Part shown: in pieces, positions 17,438 to 25,507 of the stretch
Layout: each line of letters begins with the position of its first letter
Position numbering within the stretch: position 1 is the first letter of the stretch
The notes under the pieces: model-generated
What the model was told of the DNA's origin: nothing
The model's database searches: none
Seen by the model: the letters and a program-made list of their open reading frames with translations, nothing else
Position numbers and translations under genes: made by a program
Assembly (NCBI RefSeq): GCF_000337215.1
Contig: NZ_AOHZ01000081.1
Coordinates: 265-64,264 of the forward strand
Direction: 5' to 3'
Origin: Natronolimnohabitans innermongolicus JCM 12255
GTDB taxonomy: Archaea; Halobacteriota; Halobacteria; Halobacteriales; Natrialbaceae
DNA length: 64,000 bases

Positions 17438-18136
17438 TCAGACAGCGGGTCGCTCGGACGACGGTTCCTCCCGACCCTCCTCGAGGGAGACGGGGTGGAG
17501 GTCCGCCCACGTCTGCCCGACGACGTAGTAGGCGGCCACGAGCGCGTAGAACGAGACGATCGCGCCCAGCAGGGCGCCGACGACCGGCACCTCGCCGAGC
17601 AGGCCGGCGAGCAGCGAACCGGCGAAGACGATCCCCAGCGCCAGCAGCCAGCCGACCGCGTAGGTGCTCGTCGCGAGGCTCGGTCGCAGTGCGTCGAACT
17701 CGAAGCCGGCGCGGAGTCGGCCCTCGGTCGCGAAGCGAGCCAGCGCCGCGGGGACGACGTAGGCCACCGTAATCGTGAGCGCGAGCATCAGGAGGCTCGC
17801 GACCGCGATCGCGGCGGAGCCGAGCGTTCCGGGGTCGGTTCCCACCGCGAACCAGAGGCCGCCGAACAGGAGCCCGCCCACAACGATGGGGACGAGCGCG
17901 TACGCGGCGAGGATCGCGACCGCCTTCGCGCCGTCGACCGTGAGTTCGCGCCAGTCGTCGAACGTCGGCGCCTCGTCGTTCCCTCGAGCCGTTCGCTCGA
18001 GCACGCGGACGACGTATCCCCACACGAAGAACATGGGGACGATAAATACGCTCAGCAGCACGAACAGGCCGCCGATAAGCGTGGTCTTCCAGGCGTCGGT
18101 ACTGTGTTTTAGGTACGTGAGTGCGTCGGTAAGCAT
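17438..18136 (-). CDS. DUF4013 family membrane protein
   Basis: A 232-residue integral membrane protein with five to six hydrophobic segments. The N-terminal MLTDALTYLKHSTDAWKTTL and GYVVRVLERTARGNDEAP are typical of DUF4013 (haloarchaea and methanogens). The function is unknown. A good TATA box lies about 60 nt upstream on the minus strand. It is not overlapping with the neighbouring threonine synthase homologue. Confidence 0.85.
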   Translation of the reverse strand: MLTDALTYLKHSTDAWKTTLIGGLFVLLSVFIVPMFFVWGYVVRVLERTARGNDEAPTFDDWRELTVDGAKAVAILAAYALVPIVVGGLLFGGLWFAVGTDPGTLGSAAIAVASLLMLALTITVAYVVPAALARFATEGRLRAGFEFDALRPSLATSTYAVGWLLALGIVFAGSLLAGLLGEVPVVGALLGAIVSFYALVAAYYVVGQTWADLHPVSLEEGREEPSSERPAV

Positions 18137-18482
18137 CGTCTCCTCCTCGACCGACAGCCGTTCCCAGCGCGGTCATCGTAGTATACGGTTGACAACTATA
18201 TAAACTCGCGTTAGGCCCAGAATTAGATAGGTTGGGGCCTATGCACCGGAAATTGTGAATCACTGGAATCGATATAGACAGAATTCCGACTGCACTACCG
18301 AGGTCGGTTCCGCCTCCTCGAGTCAGGTCGAGTACGAAACCGCGAGTCGGGAGGTCGGCCGGATGCGACCCGTGCGACTCGATAGGCGGAGTCGGTGCGA
18401 AAGCGGTCGGTAAGCGGCCACCTAGACGCGTCGCTCGAGGGGAGCGGTGTACCGAGAAGGTGAGAAGATCCGTCGGTGCAGC
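18137..18482. other. Intergenic region between DUF4013 and L37e genes
   Basis: About 345 bp containing the DUF4013 promoter at its left end and AT-richer stretches around 18220-18290. No gene was recognised. Confidence 0.45.
18195..18204 (-). promoter_or_regulatory. TATA box of the DUF4013 gene
   Basis: Reading on the minus strand gives TTTATATAGT, a strong archaeal TATA element. Initiation would be near 18170, about 35 nt before the start codon at 18136. Confidence 0.6.
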
Positions 18483-18659
18483 TCAGTTGTCGCCGGCCTT
18501 CGACTGCCACTCGTAGTCGCGTCGTTTGGACGACTTGCCGAAGCCACACGAGGAGCAAACCTTCTTCTTCGTGTGGTAGGACTTCTCTCCGCAGCGACGA
18601 CATTTGGTGTGGGTCGTCTTGTTCTTCTTTCCTTGGCTTGGGGTTCCTGCGCCAGTCAT
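18483..18659 (-). CDS. rpl37e: 50S ribosomal protein L37e
   Basis: A 58-residue basic protein beginning [20 protein letters not shown]. Two CxxC pairs (CRRC at 20-23, CSSC at 35-38) bind zinc. The sequence [13 protein letters not shown] and [14 protein letters not shown] is diagnostic for ribosomal L37e of the large subunit. It is clearly basic against the acidic background of this genome. Its ATG overlaps the LSm stop by 4 bp, the classic archaeal LSm-L37e operon. Confidence 0.97.
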   Translation of the reverse strand: MTGAGTPSQGKKNKTTHTKCRRCGEKSYHTKKKVCSSCGFGKSSKRRDYEWQSKAGDN

Positions 18660-18883
18660 GGAGTGATCGAAACGACGTTATCGCCGCGTATAATCGTTGT
18701 GTCTTCGGCCGGCGCCTCGTCCTCGACTCCGCCCTCGACGGGGATCGTGACGTCCTCTAACACGAGGTTCATATGCTGATCGTAGCCGGCGAGATCGCCG
18801 ACGTACTCGTCGCCACTCTTGAGTCGTACCGTGACGCGTTCGCCGAGCGACGCCTCGAGGACGTCCAGCGGTCGTCCACTCAT
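18656..18883 (-). CDS. LSm/Sm-like RNA-binding protein
   Basis: A 75-residue archaeal Sm protein. Sm1 covers [30 protein letters not shown] (about residues 15-44) and Sm2 is [10 protein letters not shown] (64-73). It forms a heptameric ring that binds U-rich RNA and small RNAs. The short loop between the motifs is acidic ([12 protein letters not shown]). It is the first gene of the operon and overlaps L37e by ATGA. Confidence 0.96.
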   Translation of the reverse strand: MSGRPLDVLEASLGERVTVRLKSGDEYVGDLAGYDQHMNLVLEDVTIPVEGGVEDEAPAEDTTIIRGDNVVSITP

Positions 18884-19039
18884 ACGAAAGACCGCAGGTG
18901 ATGGACACTTAATCGTACCGGTCCTGCGCTCGAGACGACCGCTCCGACGGAGATACTCACCGGAATTCGAGCCACGGTGACGTCTCGCTAACAGGAACGG
19001 AACCCAACGGATAAGTGGGCGCTCGTTGCAGGAACTGCT

Positions 19040-19375
19040 ATGGGCGATACGAACTTCACCCTCATCGAGTTGCATCTGGACGGCGACCCCCAGCTCGGAC
19101 TGGGCTCGCTCGGTACCGCGCTCCCGTTCGGCTCGAGCGCCGGCGCTGACGCGGAAACCGACACTGACGGAGCCGAGACGCCGGAGTTCGAGGCCGAAAC
19201 CGAGTTCGACGTCGACGAAGACGAGGCCGACGACGGCGGCTCGGGTAAGGCCATCGGCGCCGCCGTCGCGCTCGTGGTGCTCGTCGCTATCGCCGCGGCC
19301 GCCAAGAAGTTCCGCGGCGGCGACGAGGACCTCGAGGACGAGGCCGACGACGAACCCGACGTCATCGTCAACTGA
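19040..19375 (+). CDS. Small acidic protein with one membrane segment
   Basis: 111 residues. The first third has beta-like sequence FTLIELHLDG and GSLGTALPFGSS. An acidic middle follows (DVDEDEADD), then one hydrophobic helix (AIGAAVALVVLVAIAAAAKK, residues ~70-89) and an acidic tail. The family is conserved in haloarchaea to my recollection, but no function is known. The topology suggests a tail-anchored protein. Confidence 0.6.
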   Translation: MGDTNFTLIELHLDGDPQLGLGSLGTALPFGSSAGADAETDTDGAETPEFEAETEFDVDEDEADDGGSGKAIGAAVALVVLVAIAAAAKKFRGGDEDLEDEADDEPDVIVN

Positions 19376-19435
19376 TCGCCGGTCGGCGCGGGCGGCGACC
19401 GAACCCTTTTGCGCTCCCTGCCCGTACTCGGAGAC

Positions 19436-20398
19436 GTGAATCTCTATCGCAGCGCCCGGGCCGTCGCCGGGGCGTCCGGCGACGATATGATCGACTGGGA
19501 GTCGGCCGCCGACGCCGCGAAGGCGGTGACCGATCCCGGCTCGCTCGACCTCGAGCCGGGCGAACGCGAGGCCTACGCCCGCGACGTCCGCGACGCCCGC
19601 GAGGGCATTCGCGAGGTCTCCGGCGCGGCGTTCGACGTCCCCGACACGATCGAAGTCCAGAACCGTCACCACTGGATCGACGCCAACATCGCGACCTTCG
19701 AGCGCGTCATGGGCACCCTTCAGCACCAGCTGCCAGACGGCGCGTTCCCCGGCGTCGCCCGGACGATTAACACGGGCACGATGACCGTGCTGCTCGCGTT
19801 CCTCGGCCGAAACGTGCTCGGCCAGTACGACCCGCTCTTACTCGCCGAGACGCCCGAAGACGACCACGCGCTCTACTTCGTCCGCCCGAACATCCTCAGC
19901 GCCGCGGAGAGCCTCGAGGTCGATCCCGAGCGCTTCCGCCGCTGGATCGCGTTCCACGAGGTCACCCACGCCGCGGAGTTCGGCGCGGCGCCGTGGCTCT
20001 CCGACCACCTCGAGGCCCGCATGGAAGAGGGCATTTCGACGCTCTCGGAGGGCTCGTTCGACCGCGACGCCTTCCGGGAACTGGACGCGACGATGACCGT
20101 CGTCGAGGGCTACGCCGAACTGCTGATGGACCACGCCTTCGACGGCGAGTACGCGGACCTGCGCCGGAAACTCGACGCTCGGCGACAGGGTCGCGGCCCG
20201 CTCCAGCAGCTCTTGCGCCGACTGCTCGGCCTCGGTCTCAAGGAACGCCAGTACCAGCGCGGCAAGCAGTTCTTCGAGACGGTCGTCGAGCGACGCGACC
20301 TCGAGACCGCCGGACTGGTCTGGGAGGGACCCGACGCGCTCCCGACCCAGGACGAACTCGACGCACCGGGGCTGTGGCTCGAGCGCGTCGACCCCTGA
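19436..20398 (+). CDS. Zinc metalloprotease-like protein (TIGR03624/F420-associated type)
   Basis: A 320-residue protein with the zinc motif HEVTHAAEF (HExxH, near residues 174-182) and a second region VVEGYAELLMDHAF with a glutamate that can complete the site. This is the family named 'coenzyme F420 biosynthesis associated uncharacterised protein' or 'zinc-dependent metalloprotease'. The role is unproven. GTG at 19436 begins the conserved NLYRSARAVAG; residues upstream in frame are not supported. No F420 genes adjoin. Confidence 0.82.
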   Translation: MNLYRSARAVAGASGDDMIDWESAADAAKAVTDPGSLDLEPGEREAYARDVRDAREGIREVSGAAFDVPDTIEVQNRHHWIDANIATFERVMGTLQHQLPDGAFPGVARTINTGTMTVLLAFLGRNVLGQYDPLLLAETPEDDHALYFVRPNILSAAESLEVDPERFRRWIAFHEVTHAAEFGAAPWLSDHLEARMEEGISTLSEGSFDRDAFRELDATMTVVEGYAELLMDHAFDGEYADLRRKLDARRQGRGPLQQLLRRLLGLGLKERQYQRGKQFFETVVERRDLETAGLVWEGPDALPTQDELDAPGLWLERVDP

Positions 20399-20510
20399 AC
20401 GCGTCGATAGACGGCTGGGCGTGTCGCGCCGACCGCTGTGGGTATTGTGACGATAGCTGTGCGTGACGGTATCGATCAACGGACGACGGATCGCCGTTTG
20501 CAGTCGCGGC

Positions 20511-20732
20511 TCACCCGAGGATCCACAGCAGATACCACAACAGCGCGCCGCCGACGACGACGCCGCCGAGAACCATCGCGCCGATCACCTGTAGCGATGC
20601 CCCACCCTGCAACGCCATCATCCCGCCCGAGAGGCCGACGAGCGCGACGAAGGCGATCTTGAGCCTGTCAGACGGATTCGTCAGCGAGCTCGAGGACCGA
20701 CGTCGGCCGGGATCGCGATCGCCGCGTCTCAT
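20511..20732 (-). CDS. Small two-segment membrane protein
   Basis: 73 residues: an Arg-rich head (MRRGDRDPGRRRSS) followed by two hydrophobic segments (IAFVALVGLSGGMMALQGG and VIGAMVLGGVVVGGALLWYLL). Its start overlaps the stop of the SnoaL-like gene by 4 bp (ATGA), so it is translated with it. The function is unknown. Confidence 0.65.
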   Translation of the reverse strand: MRRGDRDPGRRRSSSSLTNPSDRLKIAFVALVGLSGGMMALQGGASLQVIGAMVLGGVVVGGALLWYLLWILG

Positions 20733-21175
20733 AGTTCGTCGGCCGTACTGACGTGCATCGCCGCGAACCGCCAGGCTGGCACGGTATCGTCACCGTCCGT
20801 GTCGCTTCCGTCGTTCCCCCCGCTATCATCGCTCCGTCCGTCCGGCTCACGACGGACGAGCGTCCCGCTCCAGCGCGTCTCGAACCGCCGATTTTCGCCC
20901 GTTTCGGCGTCGGTCCAGGCCATCGTCACCTCGTCTGCGAACGTCGCGAACGCCTCGCGCTCGTCGACGACGAGGTGGCCGCTCTCGACGGACCAGTTCG
21001 CCGTCGACTCGGTCTGGTCTTTCAGCGCGGCGGCGACGTCGGCGTAGCCGAACAGTCCCTCGCTGAGCCCGAACTTCACGGTCGAATCGCCCTCGAGGAA
21101 GTACGGCGCGAGCGGGTCGCCCTCGCAAAGCGCGTCGTAGTAGTCACGGACGACGGATTCGGCGCGGTCGCTCAT
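20729..21175 (-). CDS. SnoaL/NTF2-like protein
   Basis: A 148-residue protein with the cone-shaped NTF2/SnoaL-like fold pattern: VVRDYYDALCEGDP, LAPYFLEGDSTVKFG and WSGTLVRRE. A Gly/Asp-rich insert (about residues 113-130) interrupts the last strands. Members act as small hydrolases or isomerases or as binding domains; no active-site set is evident here. It is the first gene of a two-gene unit with the membrane protein below it. ATG 21175 is the only start that gives a family-like N-terminus. Confidence 0.72.
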   Translation of the reverse strand: MSDRAESVVRDYYDALCEGDPLAPYFLEGDSTVKFGLSEGLFGYADVAAALKDQTESTANWSVESGHLVVDEREAFATFADEVTMAWTDAETGENRRFETRWSGTLVRREPDGRSDDSGGNDGSDTDGDDTVPAWRFAAMHVSTADEL

Positions 21176-21304
21176 GGGCCGAATTCGGAGGCCGACGGCA
21201 AAGACCCACCGGACGCAGACGCAGGCGTCCGCGCCACGGCGCGCGTTGCAGGTGCAGCGTGAACTTCCAATGAGCCGGTCGTCGGGAGTACTCCCGAGAG
21301 ACGC

Positions 21305-22135
21305 ATGTCCGGACACGACTCCGCGGCGACCGACGAGCAACGGGGACCGGGAACTGCCGGAGCCGAGCAAGCGCCGCTCGAGTACGGCCAGCACGTCGAG
21401 GACTCGAGTCGGAACGTCGGCCGAGTCGAACGCGCGGCGTCGGTTATCGCCGGCAGCGCGCTCGCCGCTCGTGGAATCAGACGGGGTTCGATCGGCGGAC
21501 TGGCGACCGCGGCCGTCGGCGCCGGCCTAGTCTACCGGGGCATCACCGGCCGTAGTCGGCTGTATCGCCTGCTCGAGGACGAGACCGTCGCCGGCCACGA
21601 ACGCCCGGATTCGGCCGGCGCCGTCCGCGGTCCGGCGATCGAGCGCTCGGTCACCGTCACCGGCGACCGCGGGGACCTCGAGTCGTACTGGCAGGATCCC
21701 GATCGGCTGACGCGGCTGGTCGGCGACTTCGCCGACGTCTCGGCGGCGACAGCCGGTCGGTCCGAAGACGCCACCCGTCACCGCTGGCGCGTCGACGGGC
21801 CGTTCGGTCGGCGACTCGAGTGGGAGACGGAACTCGTCGACGCGTCGCCCGGCGAGTACCTCCGCTGGGAGACCCTCGATGGAGCGCCGATCCCCTACGC
21901 GGCGACGATCCAGTTCGAGGAGGCGACCGGCGACCGCGGCACGACGGTCACGTTCCGACTCGATTACGACCCGCCGGGCGGCGCGTTCGGCGACGCGACG
22001 ATGCAGCGGCTGGGAATCGTTCCGGCCACGCTCGCGGGCGAGATGCTCGGCCGGTTCAAGAGCCTCGCCGAGACGGGCGAGATTCCGACGATCGAGAAGA
22101 ATCCGTCCGCTCGCGGGACGGGGGACCTGCTCTGA
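21305..22135 (+). CDS. SRPBCC-family protein with glycine-zipper-like N-terminal helix pair
   Basis: 276 residues. The N-terminal part (residues ~35-85) holds RVERAASVIAGSALAARGIRRG and a second small-residue-rich hydrophobic run, resembling DUF2892/YgaP-like segments. The C-terminal ~150 residues are a START/polyketide cyclase-like (SRPBCC) domain: ERSVTVTGDRGDLESYWQDP, WRVDGPFGRRLEW and GEMLGRFKSLAETGEIPT. Such proteins bind hydrophobic ligands at the membrane. The ligand is unknown. Confidence 0.78.
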   Translation: MSGHDSAATDEQRGPGTAGAEQAPLEYGQHVEDSSRNVGRVERAASVIAGSALAARGIRRGSIGGLATAAVGAGLVYRGITGRSRLYRLLEDETVAGHERPDSAGAVRGPAIERSVTVTGDRGDLESYWQDPDRLTRLVGDFADVSAATAGRSEDATRHRWRVDGPFGRRLEWETELVDASPGEYLRWETLDGAPIPYAATIQFEEATGDRGTTVTFRLDYDPPGGAFGDATMQRLGIVPATLAGEMLGRFKSLAETGEIPTIEKNPSARGTGDLL

Positions 22136-22162
22136 ACGCCCGTCCCGATTCGACCGGACTGC

Positions 22163-23245
22163 TTACTCGGACCGCTCGTCGTCCACATCGCCGAGCGACC
22201 AGCCGGCGCTCGGGCTGCGTTCGTGCGGACGGTCGGCGACGGTAGCCGACCGATCCGGTCGATCCGACCGACTGTCTCGTTCGGCATCGGACGAACTCGG
22301 TTGTCGCAACTCGTCTCCGAGCGCGTCGACGTCGATTCGCGCGCGCCCGCTCGTCTCGTCGAAGACGTGGTGGGTGTGCGGATAGGCGATTTCGACGGTC
22401 TCGTCGGCCGCCTCGAGGGCGGTCCACGCGTTTCGATGGATCGCTGACCGCGCCTTCAGGGACAGATACGGTTCTTCGAGCCAGCATTTCAGTTCGATCA
22501 GGATTCCGCGATCGCAGAACTCCCGAACGAAAGGCGTCGGCGCCGCGGGGAACTTCGAGCGACCGACGGATATCGCCGGTCCGCCGGAAATGACGCCGTC
22601 GACGTCCTTCGCGGCCTCCTGAAGCAGTTCGCAGGCTCGATCGAGGTCGCTCTCGTAGGTGATACAGACCGCCACTGTGAGTCGACTGCGCTCGTCCTCC
22701 GCCGAGAGGTTGCGCACGTCGCGTTCGCGCATCGTCTCGTTGGGAATCACGAGAAAGGAGTTCTCGAGCGTGAACACTCTCGTGTACCCCATCGTGATGT
22801 CCTCGACGTACCCTCGTTCCTCCCGCTCGACGAGTTCGATCATGTCCCCGACCTCGTAGGGACGGTTGAACATGATGAACAGCCCGCTAACGTAGCTTCG
22901 TCCGACCGGTGCCAATACTGCGCCGAGGACGAGCGAGATGACCGTAAACGAGAGAACGATATTCTGCGGTCGGAATCCGAGTAACCCGGCGATCGGAACG
23001 AACGCGTAGAGGACGACGGCGATCCGGGCGGCCAGCAGAACCGCATTGGCCGTCGACGGCCGGAGCACCCGTTCCTCGAGTCGCGGTCGGAGCCGCTCGG
23101 CCAGGAGCCGCGACCCGAACCAGGCGACGATCACCGCGATGATGGCGAACAGCCACGCAACGTCGATGAACTCGAGAATATCGCCGACGATCGCTCCCTC
23201 GATCCGTTCGATGGCGAGTCCTGCCGGCAGTGGTATCGACGCCAC
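22163..23245 (-). CDS. mscS: Mechanosensitive ion channel, MscS family
   Basis: A 360-residue MscS-type channel that opens under membrane tension during hypo-osmotic shock. Three to four membrane segments come first. The pore-proximal beta domain starts with NIVLSFTVISLVLGAVLAPV then FNRPYEVGDMIELV, and LENSFLVIPNETMRERDVRN is strongly diagnostic. The tail after residue 310 is hydrophilic and variable. The start is GTG at 23245. It ends 28 bp from the convergent SRPBCC gene. Confidence 0.92.
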   Translation of the reverse strand: MASIPLPAGLAIERIEGAIVGDILEFIDVAWLFAIIAVIVAWFGSRLLAERLRPRLEERVLRPSTANAVLLAARIAVVLYAFVPIAGLLGFRPQNIVLSFTVISLVLGAVLAPVGRSYVSGLFIMFNRPYEVGDMIELVEREERGYVEDITMGYTRVFTLENSFLVIPNETMRERDVRNLSAEDERSRLTVAVCITYESDLDRACELLQEAAKDVDGVISGGPAISVGRSKFPAAPTPFVREFCDRGILIELKCWLEEPYLSLKARSAIHRNAWTALEAADETVEIAYPHTHHVFDETSGRARIDVDALGDELRQPSSSDAERDSRSDRPDRSATVADRPHERSPSAGWSLGDVDDERSE

Positions 23246-23344
23246 GACGGTTGGTTTTTCGAGGCGACAAGAAAAGGTCGACGTGGCGGTCGCCGGGTCT
23301 CGACCAGTCGAGCGGCGCCGTCGCGGGCTCTAGTTCGGGGTCGC

Positions 23345-23896
23345 CTACATGAAACCCCGATCGACTTCGTCGGTCTCGATCAGGTCCTCGAGTTCGGCGT
23401 TCATGAGCTCGTCGGCCTCCTCGAAGCGATCGGCGAGTTCGTCGAGTTCGTCGGGCCGGTCGTACTGATCGTACTCCATCGGGCCGAACGCGGGACTCTC
23501 GACGGCATCCATCACGTCGTCGAACAGGTCCTGCGGGCGCGTCGGCGCGTCCGCGTGCGTCTCGAGAACCGTCTGTAGCCGTTTCGAGACCGTCTCCGCG
23601 TGGTCTTCGTCTTCCGGCGGCGACTGGACGGCAAAGCGGCCGCCGGCCTCCTCACGGGGGAGAAACGACCCGATCTCGTCGTCGAGGTGACGGGCGACTC
23701 GGCCGCCGACGCCGCGGACCTCGAAGGGGTTCTTCGCGTACGTTTTCAGGAAGAAGACGCCGGCGGCCGGATGCGCGAGGTACATGTCCTCGCCGACGCC
23801 GCCGGCGCGGTCCCCGGCGACCGCGCGCCAGCCCTCCGGGTCGACGTTTCGGTCGGTGACGTCCTCGAGTACGTCCTGCCACTCGCGAATCCGCAT
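23345..23896 (-). CDS. Conserved haloarchaeal protein of unknown function
   Basis: 183 residues, soluble and very acidic. Recognisable features are GGVGEDMYLAHPAAGVFFLKTYAKNPFEVRGVGGRVAR in the first half and a Glu/Asp/Leu-rich helical tail (DELDELADRFEEADELMNAELEDL). I do not recognise a domain. ATG 23896 begins the conserved MRIREWQDVLEDV. It forms a lone gene between MscS and a divergently transcribed small membrane protein. Confidence 0.65.
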   Translation of the reverse strand: MRIREWQDVLEDVTDRNVDPEGWRAVAGDRAGGVGEDMYLAHPAAGVFFLKTYAKNPFEVRGVGGRVARHLDDEIGSFLPREEAGGRFAVQSPPEDEDHAETVSKRLQTVLETHADAPTRPQDLFDDVMDAVESPAFGPMEYDQYDRPDELDELADRFEEADELMNAELEDLIETDEVDRGFM

Positions 23897-24054
23897 AGGT
23901 GACAGTAGCGACGCGGACGGAATGAACGTATCGGTCGCGACGAACGTCGCCGCCGCAACTGATCGAGATAGACGACAGTCTCACCGGCTAACGGGACGCG
24001 AACCAAAAGGAATACGATGGCGCTCTCACCAGAGATGGTAACCGACGTTTGATA

Positions 24055-24324
24055 ATGTCCGTCCGTAATACGCTCTCGCTCGTCGAACTGTTTCTCGCGA
24101 CCCCGGCGAAGAGTTCGCTGCTGGCGTTCGGTCCGCTAGTGCTCGCACTCGGCCAGCTCGGCAACAGCTACGTCAACGGTATCTCACCCGTCGTCGCCGT
24201 TGGCTTCGCACTCGTCATGCTCGGCTTCGCCGTCGTGGCGATGCGACACCACGCCGCCGAGCACCGACTCCAGCGACTCGAGGCCGACCTCGAATCCTCG
24301 CCGGATGCGGATTCGCTGCGGTAA
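24055..24324 (+). CDS. Small membrane protein, 89 residues
   Basis: Two hydrophobic segments (SSLLAFGPLVLALGQLG, VVAVGFALVMLGFAVVAM) precede a charged helix (HHAAEHRLQRLEADLES). The family is unassigned. ATG at 24055 is used; a TTG at 24049 would add two residues. It is convergent with the SPW-repeat gene, whose end is 9 bp away. Confidence 0.62.
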   Translation: MSVRNTLSLVELFLATPAKSSLLAFGPLVLALGQLGNSYVNGISPVVAVGFALVMLGFAVVAMRHHAAEHRLQRLEADLESSPDADSLR

Positions 24325-24333
24325 CGGGCGCGA

Positions 24334-24909
24334 CTACGCCCCCGTAGTGTCGGTCGCGACCCGCTGTGCCTCGCGGGCGTCGTAGGCGTTGTACCCGGCC
24401 AGCGCCGCGATGAGCAGCCCGGAGCCGAGCGTGCTCCAGAACGGACTGTCGGCCAGCCCCGCGCCCGCCGGCATCTCGAGTACGGCGGGCGCGACGATCA
24501 GCCAGATCCCGAGCAGCGCGATCAGTCCCGAGACGCCGACGCTGAGCGGGATGTCGTTGGTGACTCGGTAGTAGTTGTAGCCGGCGGCGACGAAGACGAC
24601 GCCGCCGACGAGGACGTTGTTCCAGAACGCCGCGGCCGAGACGTCGTAGAGGCCGATCACTGACAGGGCGACCCACGCGCCGATGACGGCGATGACACCG
24701 CTGATGACCGACACTTTCCGTCGTCGCTCTTCGTTTGCGACCTTGGTCGCGTCGTCTCGCGGGTCCCGACCGGGGTCGTCCCGATCTCCGACGCCGGTGC
24801 CGGAGTCGACGTCGTCGGACGGGGCGTTGACTCGCTCCTCGCCGTCGGGTCCCGTTTCGGTCCCACTCGCCGTCTCCGGGTCGCGGTCGTCCCGGTTCGA
24901 GTCACTCAT
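24334..24909 (-). CDS. SPW-repeat membrane protein
   Basis: 191 residues. An acidic, disordered N-terminal ~60 residues precede two repeats of the SPW type: IGAWVALSVIGL with AAFWNNVLVGG, and LGIWLIVAPAVLE with DSPFWSTLGSG. Each gives two membrane helices and ends in AGYNYY or AGYNAY. SPW-repeat proteins are small membrane proteins without known biochemistry. ATG 24909 is clear. Confidence 0.8.
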   Translation of the reverse strand: MSDSNRDDRDPETASGTETGPDGEERVNAPSDDVDSGTGVGDRDDPGRDPRDDATKVANEERRRKVSVISGVIAVIGAWVALSVIGLYDVSAAAFWNNVLVGGVVFVAAGYNYYRVTNDIPLSVGVSGLIALLGIWLIVAPAVLEMPAGAGLADSPFWSTLGSGLLIAALAGYNAYDAREAQRVATDTTGA

Positions 24910-25507
24910 TGTGCTCGATTATCCGCCCGCGACGGGCAAAAACGTCGACGACTGTTCCACTCGGAACGGCGGACGGACTCGAGTAATCGGTCGTTACCGC
25001 GGCGCAAACGGGGGTCTGTTCGGCAGGTCCGATCGTTTTCGTCGACGCGCTCGTCCAGTTCGTCCGCCGCGGTCCGCCGATTGGGCCGGTGTACCAACCG
25101 CCGATCCACCTCGAACGTGACGCCATCGGACTGGTCGCTCCATCGTCGATCACGGCGCCGTAGTGCGGTTTGCTGACGCCGCTACCGAATCAACTTATAA
25201 AGAAACGGTTGCGAACGGTTTCGAATTGCGAAATCGTCTCCCTCTCCTCGAGTTCGCCGTCGATACGATCGCCCGCGACGGACGACGTCCGGGTCGTATC
25301 GCCGCCACGTGGCAGAATCCGCACTCCGGTCGTACTCGACCGAGATGGTTCCTCCGCGATCGATTTTGAACCGATCGAAACTGGTGCGTTCGGCTGGCGG
25401 CAACACGCTACCCCGAGTATAATAAACGTCCTCCGGAGACGCCGTTCGACCACGATGATTGGGTCACGCGACAGGCAGACGGCGTCCCGACGCGGAGGTG
25501 GGGGCGG
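24910..25507. other. Long intergenic region before the asparagine-synthetase-like gene
   Basis: About 600 bp. A TATA-like CTTATAAAG lies near 25193, and a stronger GTATAATAAA lies at 25417-25426. Short frames are present but have shadow-like composition. No RNA gene was recognised. Confidence 0.5.
25417..25426 (+). promoter_or_regulatory. TATA box before the asparagine-synthetase-like/ATP-grasp operon
   Basis: GTATAATAAA would start transcription near 25449, about 60 nt before ATG 25508, leaving room for the GGAGGTG ribosome-binding sequence in the leader. Confidence 0.55.
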